Shown: piece after piece, positions 36,913 to 44,829 of the stretch
Numbering within the stretch: the stretch's first letter is position 1
Layout: each line of letters opens with the position of its first letter
Source: Massilia arenae
GTDB lineage: Bacteria > Pseudomonadota > Gammaproteobacteria > Burkholderiales > Burkholderiaceae_D
Direction of reading: 5' to 3'
DNA length: 64,000 bases
Assembly: GCF_008014745.1 (NCBI RefSeq)
Contig: NZ_VPFD01000015.1
Coordinates: forward strand, 124,001-188,000
Translations under genes and position numbers: made by a program
The notes under the pieces: model-generated
The model's input: only the letters and a program-made list of their open reading frames with translations
Databases searched by the model: none
What the model was told of the DNA's origin: nothing

Positions 36913-38495
36913 GCGCTCGCCCTCCGGTGCAGCCGTTCGATCTGCTGCCAGGCCGATTCGATGGCCCCGGCCTGCCAGCCGGTGAGATAACTCAGGTGTT
37001 CGCCGGCGAGCTGCACCCTGCCCTCGCCCTCGAGCAGCAGCGGATAGGCGTCGCGGCGCGCCGCATCGTTCCATTCGGCCCAGCCGCCCAGGCTGTACTG
37101 AACCCGGTGCCAGGCCACCGAGAACGCGTTCTCGTAGGCGCTGCGGTAGGCGGGAAAGATTTTCTCGCCGGCGGCCAGCGCGAATTCGGTCCGCTGCGCC
37201 GTCGACAGCGCACTGACTTCGATGGCGTCGAGCGCATAGTTGTAGTAGCCGAGCACCACGCCCTTGCGCTGCTGCCAGCCGTTCGACGGCAGCGAGATCG
37301 TGTTGATGCCCTTGAGATCGGTGAGGACGTGGCCGCCGTAGATATGGTCGTCCTCTTCCCAGAAGCGGCGCCCCATCTGCAGGCCGATCTTTCCGACCGG
37401 GGCATAGGGCACGGCCTTGAGCGCCGCCTTGAAGCCGGGCGAGAAATCGGTGTCGATCATGCGCAGCACCGACAGCGGCAAGGTGCACAGGCAGTAATCG
37501 GCCTTCACGCTGGAGGCCTGGCCGCTGGCGGTGTCGTGCAGGTCGATGGTGACGCCGGCGGCGTCCTGGCGGATGCGTCGTACTTCGGCCCCGTAGCGGA
37601 TCGTGTCGCCCAGGCGCGCGGCGAAGGCCTGCGGGATCCGGTCCATGCCGCCCACCGGCTGGAACATGGTCGCGTGCATCGGAAATTCCTGCACCGCGCT
37701 GTACACCTTGCCCACCCTGGCCGCGAGCAGGTCGCCGAAGGCCAGCGGGTCGGACGGCGTGCCGGCGCCCGGGACCAGGCCGGCGCCCGGATTGGTGGCG
37801 AAGCCGCGCCCGCTGCGGCCCTTGTAGGCCAGGTCGCCCACGCCGAGGGCACCTTCGCGCGCCAGGTAGTCGAGCAGCAGCATCTGGTCCTCGCTGCTCA
37901 ATCGCACATCGAGCTGGCGCGACTGGACCGACTTGGCCAGCAATTCGGCGACGTGGCCGCGCATGTCGGCCTTGATCTGCGCCCCGCGCAGGCGCCGCTT
38001 CGACAAGGGCCCGCCCTCTTCAAGATAGACCCAGGCGTGGTCGTTCTCGTTGACCATCACCTCGAGCGGCACCGCGAATTCACGGGCGTAGTGCAGGGTC
38101 GACTGGTGGTCGAGCGGGATGCGCCATGGCCCGTGGTTGATGTAGTGGCCGCGGTCGAAGCGGCACAGCTGTTCCTCGCCACCGAGTTCGCGCAGCCTGA
38201 AACCACGGCGCGCCGTCTGGCAGCGCCCGCCAGCGTAGGGGCGCGCCTCGAGCACCTGCACCCGGTAGCCCAGCTTGCGCAACTCGTAGGCCGCGGAGAG
38301 GCCGGCCAGCCCGGCGCCGAGGATCGCGACCTTTTTTCCCTTGCCGCTGCCCGTGAGCGGCGGCGGCGCCGTCACCTTCGAGGCGATCCCCATGCCCCAC
38401 GCATTCATCGACTTCAACAACAGCGCCGAGCCGCCGACGGCGGCCGCGCGGTGCAGGAAAGCACGCCGGGTCAGCGGCGATTTCACAGCGCTCAT
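36909..38495 (-). CDS. Tat-exported flavin monoamine oxidase/dehydrogenase
   Basis: 528 residues. The ATG giving MSAVKSPLTRR is chosen because GGAGG stands 5 bp upstream; a GTG four codons earlier overlaps that site. Twin-arginine signal LTRRAFLHRAAAVGGSALLL. FAD-binding GAGLAGLSAAYELRKLGY (60-77) with the downstream E-A-R-x-x-x-GGR motif (VLEARPYAGGRC). Substrate domain with FQPVGGMDRIPQAFAARLG, and the C-terminal FAD contact EHLSYLTGWQAGAIESAWQQ. Amine oxidase family covering L-amino acid oxidases, tryptophan monooxygenases and polyamine oxidases. Exported folded with FAD. First gene of an operon with cytochrome c, RidA and a TonB receptor. Substrate unknown: an amine or amino acid is likely. 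Confidence 0.9.
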   Translation of the reverse strand: MSAVKSPLTRRAFLHRAAAVGGSALLLKSMNAWGMGIASKVTAPPPLTGSGKGKKVAILGAGLAGLSAAYELRKLGYRVQVLEARPYAGGRCQTARRGFRLRELGGEEQLCRFDRGHYINHGPWRIPLDHQSTLHYAREFAVPLEVMVNENDHAWVYLEEGGPLSKRRLRGAQIKADMRGHVAELLAKSVQSRQLDVRLSSEDQMLLLDYLAREGALGVGDLAYKGRSGRGFATNPGAGLVPGAGTPSDPLAFGDLLAARVGKVYSAVQEFPMHATMFQPVGGMDRIPQAFAARLGDTIRYGAEVRRIRQDAAGVTIDLHDTASGQASSVKADYCLCTLPLSVLRMIDTDFSPGFKAALKAVPYAPVGKIGLQMGRRFWEEDDHIYGGHVLTDLKGINTISLPSNGWQQRKGVVLGYYNYALDAIEVSALSTAQRTEFALAAGEKIFPAYRSAYENAFSVAWHRVQYSLGGWAEWNDAARRDAYPLLLEGEGRVQLAGEHLSYLTGWQAGAIESAWQQIERLHRRASA

Positions 38496-38895
38496 CCACA
38501 CCTCCACATGTCAATACAAAGGACTCAGACAGGTGGCCTCAGAGCAATCGCCATGCCATTAAGGCGAGGATTTCGCGCTATAACATCCGGACAAAATAGA
38601 GTTTATTTACAGCCACTCCAAATGTAAGAAGGCTGTAAGCGAATTTATGCAAACAGAATTCGGGTTGACGCATGTCACACTCGTACGTACGAAACTGCCG
38701 GGTGCTGCTCGACTTGTGACAGCGCAAACATTATTCAAATTCACTGGCGCCGACACTGCAGCGGGCCCGGCGCCGACGGCCATGTGACACGCCAATGTCC
38801 GCGGCCACGGCCATGCACCGCTGTGGCGTCGAACCGCACCTTATTGGGTTACAGAAATAATCGATGCACCGCGACGGGCGGCCGGCGGCGGCCCG
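38496..38895. other. 400-bp AT-richer intergenic region upstream of the amine oxidase operon
   Basis: No convincing gene. It has the lowest G+C content of the window, consistent with promoters or leftover mobile-element DNA beside the transposase remnant. It holds the TTACAGCC inverted repeat (listed) and a hairpin at the remnant end. A 62-codon minus-strand frame (38607-38795) has no ribosome site or recognisable character. No Tn7-like end repeats seen. Confidence 0.55.
38607..38638. promoter_or_regulatory. inverted repeat TTACAGCC-N16-GGCTGTAA (operator candidate)
   Basis: Perfect 8-bp arms (38607-38614, 38631-38638), 112 bp upstream of the amine oxidase start. The same half-site recurs upstream of the TonB receptor gene at 47710, so a shared regulator is plausible. 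Confidence 0.5.
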
Positions 38896-38897
38896 TC
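38873..38897 (-). terminator. hairpin overlapping the transposase remnant stop
   Basis: GACGGGC / GCCCGTC arms with an 11-base GC-rich loop. It overlaps the stop codon; no T-run follows, so termination strength is doubtful. Confidence 0.35.
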
Positions 38898-39618
38898 AGG
38901 CCGATGGCAGCAAGCCGTCGCGCACGATCCAGTAGCTGAACTGGCCGTAGCTCGGGATGGCCCCGGGCGCGGCATCGGCGAAGTGCTCGGCCAGCATCTG
39001 GCGATAGGCCGCGGCCGGCGAGAACCGGCGGTGCGTGCCCGCGTAGCGCGCCACCGCCTCCCGGAACAGCGCGCGCAGCGCATCGTCGATGTTGGCGCCC
39101 GGCCCCGCGCCCTTGCGCGGCCGACCGCGCTTGACGCCGGCGCGCGCTTCGCGCGTCTTGCCGCGCGCACCGGAATTGGCGTAGTCCGGTAGCAGCGCAT
39201 CGAGGGTCTGGCCCCGTTCCCAGTAGCGGCGCAAGTAGCGCATGATGTTGGCGGGAGCGATGCCCTGCGCGGCGCTGCATGCCGCCACCATGGCGGCGCG
39301 CTCGCGCGACAGGTACAGCGCCGGGAGGTCCTGGTGCAGCGTGCGCACCACGTTCCAGGCCTTCAGTTGACGGCGGCGCTGGCTATCGGACGGGGCGCCT
39401 GCGGGGCTGACGGCGCGCCAGGGATCGGGCCGCAGCAGGCGCGTGCGCCGCTCGCGCAGCGCGGCGTACAGGACGCGCAGGGACGCCGGGCGGGGCAACG
39501 CCCCCGGAATGCCAAGCGCATAGATATAGGCCTGGGCGCCGGCCGGGTCGATCCACAGGATGCGCAGCGGACGGCCGGGAGCGTCCAGATATTCGATGAC
39601 GTCATTCGGGAGGAACAT
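38896..39618 (-). pseudogene. TnsB-like (Tn7-family) transposase, N-terminal remnant
   Basis: 240 residues from the ATG giving MFLPNDVIEYL, AGGA upstream. The order of segments matches the N-terminus of TnsB-type DDE transposases: start with NDVIEYLDAPGRPLRILWID, helical region, HTH with MRYLRRYWERGQTLDALLPD, then YANSGARGKTREARAGVKRG and RPRKG, and a region up to QFSYWIVRDG. The protein then stops, before the catalytic RNase H/DDE domain, which makes up most of a normal TnsB (600-700 aa). No TnsA, TnsC or terminal repeats are nearby. Either a decayed element or a domesticated DNA-binding fragment; the frame itself is uninterrupted. Confidence 0.72.
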
Positions 39619-39688
39619 GGGCGGGTCCTGTCGTTCAGGTGCCTCGCCCGTATGCAAGGACCGCGCCAGTGGCGCCGCCACAGATCGG

Positions 39689-40000
39689 TCATTTCTGCGC
39701 CAGGATCCACTTGGCCAGTGTCTGCGCTTCCGCATCGCTGACCTGCGGATTGGCTGGCATCGGGATCGGGCCCCAAGTGCCGCTGCTGCCCTTCTGGATC
39801 TTCAGCGCCAGGCGCGCCTCGGCGCCGGAGTCCTTCGCGTACTTGGTCGCGACATCCTTGTAGGACGGGCCGACCAGTTTGGAGGCGACGGTGTGGCAGG
39901 CCATGCAGGCCTTGGCCTTGGCCAGGTCGGCGCTGGCGTGGGCTGCGGGCATCGCGGCGGCGGCGGCGAAGGTCGCGGCCAGGATCATGGTGTTCTTCAT
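39689..40000 (-). CDS. small periplasmic cytochrome c (class I, c551/c552-like)
   Basis: 103 residues. Signal peptide MKNTMILAATFAAAAAMPAA then mature start near ASADLAKAKAC. Haem motif CMACH (C32, C35, H36); axial methionine probably in GPIPMPANPQVSD; terminal helix AEAQTLAKWILAQK. Start behind CAGGAGCACCT. Soluble electron carrier; its redox partner in this window could be the amine oxidase system, though it is separately transcribed and lies beyond the transposase remnant. Confidence 0.94.
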   Translation of the reverse strand: MKNTMILAATFAAAAAMPAAHASADLAKAKACMACHTVASKLVGPSYKDVATKYAKDSGAEARLALKIQKGSSGTWGPIPMPANPQVSDAEAQTLAKWILAQK

Positions 40001-40113
40001 AGGTGCTCCTGTAAGGACTGTAGTGACAATGGGGCGCTGTGCAGAGGGACCGACCGCCTCGTCCCTCACGCACCCGGCATGATAGCCGACAATGCCGCGC
40101 GATTGCGACCCCA

Positions 40114-40233
40114 TCACGTGAGGATCGCCAGTTGCGGCAAGGGCGTATGGACGATGATCGCGGCCGCTCCACACGCGACCAGCATGACCGCCGCGGCCAT
40201 CAGTGCGATGCGCAGGTATTCACTCGGACGCAT
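40114..40233 (-). CDS. 39-residue putative membrane peptide
   Basis: A short frame with a strong ribosome site (GGAGG six bases before the ATG). It encodes MRPSEYLRIALMAAAVMLVA followed by a Cys and a hydrophobic stretch, then a short polar tail ending LAILT: one TM helix of about 22 residues with a charged N-terminus. It starts 32 bp after the stop of the chemoreceptor gene upstream on the same strand, so may be cotranscribed with it. No family recognised. Small single-span proteins often modulate larger membrane proteins; that is only a possibility here. Confidence 0.5.
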   Translation of the reverse strand: MRPSEYLRIALMAAAVMLVACGAAAIIVHTPLPQLAILT

Positions 40234-40265
40234 GGCGGCCTCCAGCCAAGGTGAGTGCGAGGCCG

Positions 40266-41885
40266 TCACGCCGGCTGCGGCGCAGCCAGCCTGCGCGCAC
40301 CGCGCCGATCCCCTTCCAGCGCCGGGGCGCTTGTGGCTGGAGCCAGGCGGAAGGCCGCGACCAGGCGCCCGAGGCCGACCGCCTGCCGCTCCAGTTCCGC
40401 GGTCGAGGCCAGCGAGTGGCCGGCCAGCTCGGCGTCATGGCGCGTGGCCTCGTCGATCGACACCAGCGAGCGGCTCAGTTGCTCGACGCCGGCGCTCTGC
40501 TCGCGCGACGCGGCGCTGATCTCGGCCATGATGGCCGCCACCTGGCCGGCGCCGGCCGCGACCTCCTTGACCGCCGCGCCGGCGTCGCCCGCCACCCGGG
40601 CCCCGGCCTGCACCCGCGCCAGCGCTTCCTCGATCAATTGGCGGATCTCGCGCGCCGAAGCGGCGCTGCGGTTGGCCAGGTGGCGCACCTCACCGGCCAC
40701 CACGGCGAAACCACGCCCGCTCTCGCCGGCGCGCGCCGCCTCGACCGCCGCGTTCAGCGACAGAAGATTGGTCTGGAACGCGATCTCGTCGATCACGGCC
40801 ACGATGCCCGACATGCGCTGTGCCGATTCGCTGATGCTGTCCATGGTCGCGCCCACTTCCGCCATCGCGCCGGCGCCGTCGACCGCGGCGCGCGCGCCGC
40901 TGGCAGCCAGCTCGCTGGCGCGCAGCGCATTGGCCGCGTTGTTGGCGACCGTGGCGCTCATCTCTTCCATCGTGGCCGCGGTTTCCTCCAGCGTCGCCGC
41001 CTGGGTGCTGGCGCGCTGGGCCAGCTCGCGGCTGCCCGCCACGATGTCGCCCGCCACCCGCTCGACGTGCACCGCGCCGGCACGGATCTGGCGCACCATG
41101 TCCTCCAGCCGCGCATGCATGCGGGCCAGTGCCACCAGCAGCTGGCCCGTCTCGTCGTTGCCGCGGGCGACGATCTCGCCGTCGAGCCGGCCCTGGGCCA
41201 CGCGTCCGGCGATCGCCACCGCTTCTTGCAGCGGCGCCGCGATCTGGCGCGCGATCCAGTACGCCAGCAGGCCGCCGACGATCACCGCGCCCACCAGCAG
41301 AGCGACGATCCTCGCGTGGGCCTGGCGATAGACCGTCTCGGCCCGCGCTGCGGCGGCCGCGCTGCCCGCCTCGTCGAGGTCGACCAGCCGGTTCACCAGG
41401 TCGGTACTGCGGAAGTTATGGCGCCGCGATTCTCCCCTCAGCAGCGTGCGCGCCGCGGCCTTGTCGCCGGCCCGCGACAGCGCCGCCACCTGGCCCACCG
41501 CGTCCTGGTAGGCGTTCAGCGACGCCTCGAATTGGGCCAGCGTGTCGCGCTCCGCGCCGGGGAGCGCCAGGCCGCGGTAGGTGTCGAGCTGCGAGCGCAG
41601 GGTGGCCATCTGGCGCGCCATTTCGGACTCGTAATAGGCATGATCGGCGTCGTCGGCGGACAGCACGTGCTGCACCTCATAGGTGCGGTAACGCAGCAGG
41701 GAACCCTTGATCTGCAGGATCCCGCTCACGCTGGGCTGCCATTTGTGCTGCATCTCGCCCACCACCGCGTGCAGCTTGCCCATCTGGGCCACGCCGAAGG
41801 CGGCCAGCAATACCATCAGCGCCGCCATCGTGGCGACGGCCAGCATGATCTTGGTGGCGATTTTCAAGTCCTGGAACCATTTCAT
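40266..41885 (-). CDS. methyl-accepting chemotaxis protein
   Basis: 539 residues. TM1 about 13-33; periplasmic helical sensor; TM2 about 190-212; HAMP; signalling coiled coil with tip [20 protein letters not shown] and [19 protein letters not shown]. Methylation helices include [20 protein letters not shown]. The C-terminal tail is basic ([13 protein letters not shown]) and has no CheR-binding pentapeptide. It belongs to a different subgroup from the two tandem receptors at 8.8-12.2 kb. AAGGA precedes the ATG. Divergent from the FixL-like kinase; the 18-bp motif at 42009 lies between them and might affect both. Confidence 0.95.
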   Translation of the reverse strand: MKWFQDLKIATKIMLAVATMAALMVLLAAFGVAQMGKLHAVVGEMQHKWQPSVSGILQIKGSLLRYRTYEVQHVLSADDADHAYYESEMARQMATLRSQLDTYRGLALPGAERDTLAQFEASLNAYQDAVGQVAALSRAGDKAAARTLLRGESRRHNFRSTDLVNRLVDLDEAGSAAAAARAETVYRQAHARIVALLVGAVIVGGLLAYWIARQIAAPLQEAVAIAGRVAQGRLDGEIVARGNDETGQLLVALARMHARLEDMVRQIRAGAVHVERVAGDIVAGSRELAQRASTQAATLEETAATMEEMSATVANNAANALRASELAASGARAAVDGAGAMAEVGATMDSISESAQRMSGIVAVIDEIAFQTNLLSLNAAVEAARAGESGRGFAVVAGEVRHLANRSAASAREIRQLIEEALARVQAGARVAGDAGAAVKEVAAGAGQVAAIMAEISAASREQSAGVEQLSRSLVSIDEATRHDAELAGHSLASTAELERQAVGLGRLVAAFRLAPATSAPALEGDRRGARRLAAPQPA

Positions 41886-42008
41886 TATTCATTATCCTTC
41901 TCAGGTTGCGGGCCGCGCTCGGGGCCCGGAACGGTGCGTGGGACCGCTCATGAGACTGATGATAGGCAGGCAAGCCCGGCCCCACCATGCGATGTTGGTA
42001 TCGGCTAG

Positions 42009-42026
42009 CTATACCTAGGTTTAATG
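42009..42026. promoter_or_regulatory. 18-bp signalling-cluster motif, site 1
   Basis: CTATACCTAGGTTTAATG, with an ACCTAGGT core palindrome. 104 bp before the FixL-like kinase start and 123 bp before the divergent chemoreceptor start. Matches sites 2 and 3 at 14 or more of 18 positions, apart from a few cases at the centre. Confidence 0.55.
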
Positions 42027-42129
42027 CCGGCCTACTCCCGCCAGCCGGTTACTTGCCATATACTCCAGTTGGTCGAAAGACCAGGACAAGGGATGCGGCA
42101 AGCGCCGCCTATAACAAAAGAAAGAGGAC

Positions 42130-43623
42130 ATGTTCCAGTCACCGGGTTCGAAGCTGCGCGCCGCCGGGGTGGTGCTGCTCACGCTCGCGATCTTCGCGGT
42201 CGACGCCTTCACGGCGCTCGACATCGCCATCGCGGTGCTGTACGTGGTGGTGGTGCTGTGCGCCACCAGCGTCTGGTCGCGCCGCGGCGTGCTGCTCACC
42301 GGTGTCGCCTGCGCAGCGCTGACGGTGGGCGCCTTTGCCCTCACCCACCACGGCGTGGTGTCCAGCCCGATGGCGCGCTGCCTGGTCAGCGTCGCCGCGA
42401 TCGCGATCACCACGGTGCTGGCCCTGGCCGGCATGGCGGCCACCGATGCACTACGCCAGCGCTCGGAGTCGCTGCGCCTGTCCGAGGCCTTCCTCGCCAG
42501 CACCCAGCGCATCAGCCGTACCAGCAGCTTCCGCTTCCAGGCCCCGGGCGGCGCGATGCACTGGTCGGAAGAAGCCGCGCGCATCTACGGCGTCGGCCTC
42601 GAGGTCACGCCCACGCAGGCGCTGGTGCGCGAACGCACCCATCCCGACGACTGGCCGCTGCTGGACGACGTCATCGCCCAGTCCGACCGCGGCGAGGCGA
42701 CGATCGAGCTGCGCCACCGCCTGCGCATGCCGGACGGCACGGTCAAGCACGTGCACATGATCGCGCGCCTGGCGGCGGTCCACGACGGCCAGTTCGAATA
42801 CCTGGGCGCGCTGATGGACGTCAGCGCCGCCCACGAGGCGGCCGAGACGCTGCACCGCACCCAGGCCGAGCTGGCGCACGCGACCCGCGTCACCACCCTG
42901 GGCGAGCTGGCGGCCTCGATCGCGCACGAAGTCAACCAGCCGCTGGCGGCGGTGTCCACCAACGGCAACGCCTGCCTGCGCTGGCTGAACCGTCCCGAGC
43001 CCGACCTGCTCGAAGCGCGCCTGGCGCTCGACCGGATCCTGGCCGACACCTACCGCGCCAGCGAAGTGATCCAGCGTATCCGCGCGCTGGCGCGCAAGGG
43101 CGAGGCCCAGCGCCTGCCGCTCGACGTCAATACCCTGCTGCGCGACACCGCGGCCCTGGTCCAGCGTGAACTGAGCAACCACCGCATCGTGCTCGAGCTG
43201 AACCTGGCGCCCGGCCTGCCGCCGGTCGCAGGGGACGCGGTCCAGCTGCAGCAGGTGGTCATCAACCTCCTGATGAACGCGATGCAGGCGATCGACGGCG
43301 CGGCGCCGGAGTGGCTGCGGCGCCAGCAACGCATCGTGTTGTCCACGCGCCTGGACGGCGATCAGGTCGAGATCGAGGTGGCCGACAGCGGTCCGGGCCT
43401 GAGCGAGCTGCAGGCCGGCCGCCTGTTCGAGGCCTTCTATACCACCAAGGCCGACGGCATGGGCATGGGCCTGGCGATCTGCCGCTCGATCGTCGAGGCG
43501 CACGGCGGCAGCATCCGCGCCATGGTGCATGCCGGACCGGGGGCGACCCTGGCGTTCACGCTGCCGTGCGCCGCAGTGAAGGTGGAGGATACGTCGAACG
43601 CCGTGACGGGAGCCCCGGCATGA
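42130..43623 (+). CDS. FixL-like sensor histidine kinase with PAS domain
   Basis: 497 residues. N-terminal membrane region with about four TM helices (LDIAIAVLYVVVVLCATSVW; SVAAIAITTVLALAGMAA), then a PAS-like domain (FQAPGGAMHWSEEAARIYGV to GQFEYLGALMDVS), the HisKA box LGELAASIAHEVNQPLAAVS with H266, and HATPase motifs NLLMNAMQAID, DSGPGL and GMGMGLAICRSIVEAHGG. NtrY/FixL type kinases of this form usually phosphorylate FixJ regulators, and one is encoded immediately downstream with a 4-bp overlap. Haem-binding residues of true FixL are not evident, so the signal is not necessarily oxygen. Confidence 0.93.
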   Translation: MFQSPGSKLRAAGVVLLTLAIFAVDAFTALDIAIAVLYVVVVLCATSVWSRRGVLLTGVACAALTVGAFALTHHGVVSSPMARCLVSVAAIAITTVLALAGMAATDALRQRSESLRLSEAFLASTQRISRTSSFRFQAPGGAMHWSEEAARIYGVGLEVTPTQALVRERTHPDDWPLLDDVIAQSDRGEATIELRHRLRMPDGTVKHVHMIARLAAVHDGQFEYLGALMDVSAAHEAAETLHRTQAELAHATRVTTLGELAASIAHEVNQPLAAVSTNGNACLRWLNRPEPDLLEARLALDRILADTYRASEVIQRIRALARKGEAQRLPLDVNTLLRDTAALVQRELSNHRIVLELNLAPGLPPVAGDAVQLQQVVINLLMNAMQAIDGAAPEWLRRQQRIVLSTRLDGDQVEIEVADSGPGLSELQAGRLFEAFYTTKADGMGMGLAICRSIVEAHGGSIRAMVHAGPGATLAFTLPCAAVKVEDTSNAVTGAPA

Positions 43624-44288
43624 GTGCAGACCTGAATGCGGAAAAAAGCGCGCCGACGGTCTTCATCGTCGACGACGACGCCCCGCTGCGCGCCGCGCTC
43701 GCGAGCCTGCTCGGCTCCTGCGGCTTCCAGGCCGTGGCCTGCGCCTCGGGCGCCGAATTCCTGGCCAGCGCGCTGCCCGACGGACCCTGCTGCCTGCTGC
43801 TCGACGTGCGCCTGCAGGGCGCCAGCGGACTCGATTTCCAGGCCGAGCCGGGGCGGCGCCGGATCGACCTGCCGATCGTGTTCATGACCGGCCACGGCGA
43901 CATCCCGATGACGGTGCGCGCGATGAAGGCCGGCGCGGTCGACTTCCTGGCCAAGCCGTTCCGCGAGCAAGACCTGCTCGACGCGGTGGCGGCGGCGCTG
44001 GCGCGCGACGGCGAGCGGCGCGCCAGCGCACGCGCGGCCGACGAACTGGCGGCGCGCTATGCCGGCCTCACGCCGCGCGAACGCGAGATCATGGGCCTGG
44101 CCGCGAGCGGGCTGATGAACAAGCAGATCGCCGGCCAGGTGGGCACCAGCGAAATCACGGTCAAGATCCACCGCGCGAACGCGATGCGCAAGATGCAGGC
44201 CAAGACCTTCGCCGACCTGGTGCGCATGGCCGAGGCGCTGGGCCTGGACGTGGCGCAAGCGCGACCCGGATCCTATACCCGGGTATGA
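43620..44288 (+). CDS. FixJ-type response regulator
   Basis: 222 residues; ATG overlaps the kinase stop. Receiver: VFIVDDDAPLRAALASLLGS, phospho-acceptor D62 (LLLDVRLQGASG), VFMTGHGDIPMTVRAMKAGA and lysine in FLAKPF. C-terminal LuxR-type HTH: LTPREREIMGLAASGLMNKQ and IAGQVGTSEITVKIHRANAM. Cognate partner of the preceding kinase. A candidate binder of the 18-bp motif, one copy of which overlaps the end of this very gene. Confidence 0.95.
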   Translation: MSADLNAEKSAPTVFIVDDDAPLRAALASLLGSCGFQAVACASGAEFLASALPDGPCCLLLDVRLQGASGLDFQAEPGRRRIDLPIVFMTGHGDIPMTVRAMKAGAVDFLAKPFREQDLLDAVAAALARDGERRASARAADELAARYAGLTPREREIMGLAASGLMNKQIAGQVGTSEITVKIHRANAMRKMQAKTFADLVRMAEALGLDVAQARPGSYTRV

Positions 44289-44295
44289 TGTCGCG
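44260..44295. promoter_or_regulatory. nested palindromes with 18-bp motif site 2
   Basis: Outer arms CGCGAC / GTCGCG and an inner perfect 12-bp palindrome ATACCCGGGTAT (44275-44286). The motif copy is CTATACCCGGGTATGATG (44273-44290), 73 bp before the next regulator start. It overlaps the FixJ-type stop codon, and could alternatively be a terminator hairpin. Confidence 0.55.
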
Positions 44296-44363
44296 TGGCC
44301 GGGAATGCCGTTATCCTGCTTGCGAGAACAGGATGCCTTTCGCCTCCTGAACCGGAGCGCCCA

Positions 44364-44744
44364 GTGTCACAGTTAACCATTTCCATCATCGACGACGACG
44401 ACTCGGTGCGCCAGGCGCTCGGCAGCCTGGTGCGCTCGCTCGGCTTCGCCGCCGCGCTGTTCGGCTCGGCCGAGCAGTTCATCGAGGCCGGCGGCGTCAA
44501 GGCCAGCGCGGTGGTCGTCACCGACGTCCAGATGCCCGGCATGAACGGCGTCGACCTGCAGGATCGCCTGCGCCGCGAAGGGCACACCGTGCCCATGATC
44601 TTCATTACCGCCTTCCCCGAGGAGGCACTGCGCAAGCGCGCTTTCGCCGCCGGCGCCTGCTGCTTCCTCGGCAAGCCCTTCGACGGCGACATCATGATCC
44701 GCTGCATCGAAGCGGCGCTGTCGCCCGACACCCCGATCTATTGA
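44364..44744 (+). CDS. single-domain response regulator (receiver only)
   Basis: 126 residues from the GTG behind GGAG, giving VSQLTISIIDDDDSVRQALG. Phospho-acceptor D54 in VVTDVQMPGMNG; conserved lysine in FLGKPFDG, preceded by an unusual Cys pair (GACCFLGKPF). No output domain: it acts as a phosphate shuttle or sink, or binds a target protein, as FixJ-like stand-alone receivers (for example those linked to HK-FixJ pairs) do. A frame extending upstream to 44295 lacks a ribosome site. Lies between the FixJ-type gene and the GGDEF-EAL gene. Confidence 0.92.
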   Translation: MSQLTISIIDDDDSVRQALGSLVRSLGFAAALFGSAEQFIEAGGVKASAVVVTDVQMPGMNGVDLQDRLRREGHTVPMIFITAFPEEALRKRAFAAGACCFLGKPFDGDIMIRCIEAALSPDTPIY

Positions 44745-44762
44745 AGCGCGACTCATACCCGA

Positions 44763-44780
44763 CCATACTCAGGTGTGATG
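44763..44780 (+). promoter_or_regulatory. 18-bp signalling-cluster motif, site 3
   Basis: CCATACTCAGGTGTGATG, 50 bp before the GGDEF-EAL start and 19 bp after the single-domain regulator stop. It agrees with site 2 at 14 of 18 positions. Confidence 0.5.
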
Positions 44781-44829
44781 GCAGGCAAGGCAAGAGCTCC
44801 TTACGATGGCCGGCATGGAGGAACCGAAC

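Noticed and set aside
38496-38895. Tn7-like transposon end next to the TnsB-like remnant
   Set aside because: No TGT-type terminal repeats or repeated TnsB-binding sites could be found on either side.
40044-40067. GAGGGAC/GTCCCTC hairpin as terminator of the small membrane peptide gene
   Set aside because: Seven-bp stem without a T-run; could be chance in GC-rich DNA.
42009-42026. A classical FixJ binding site
   Set aside because: The motif does not match the rhizobial FixJ sequence as I remember it; only a link to this cluster's own regulator is proposed.
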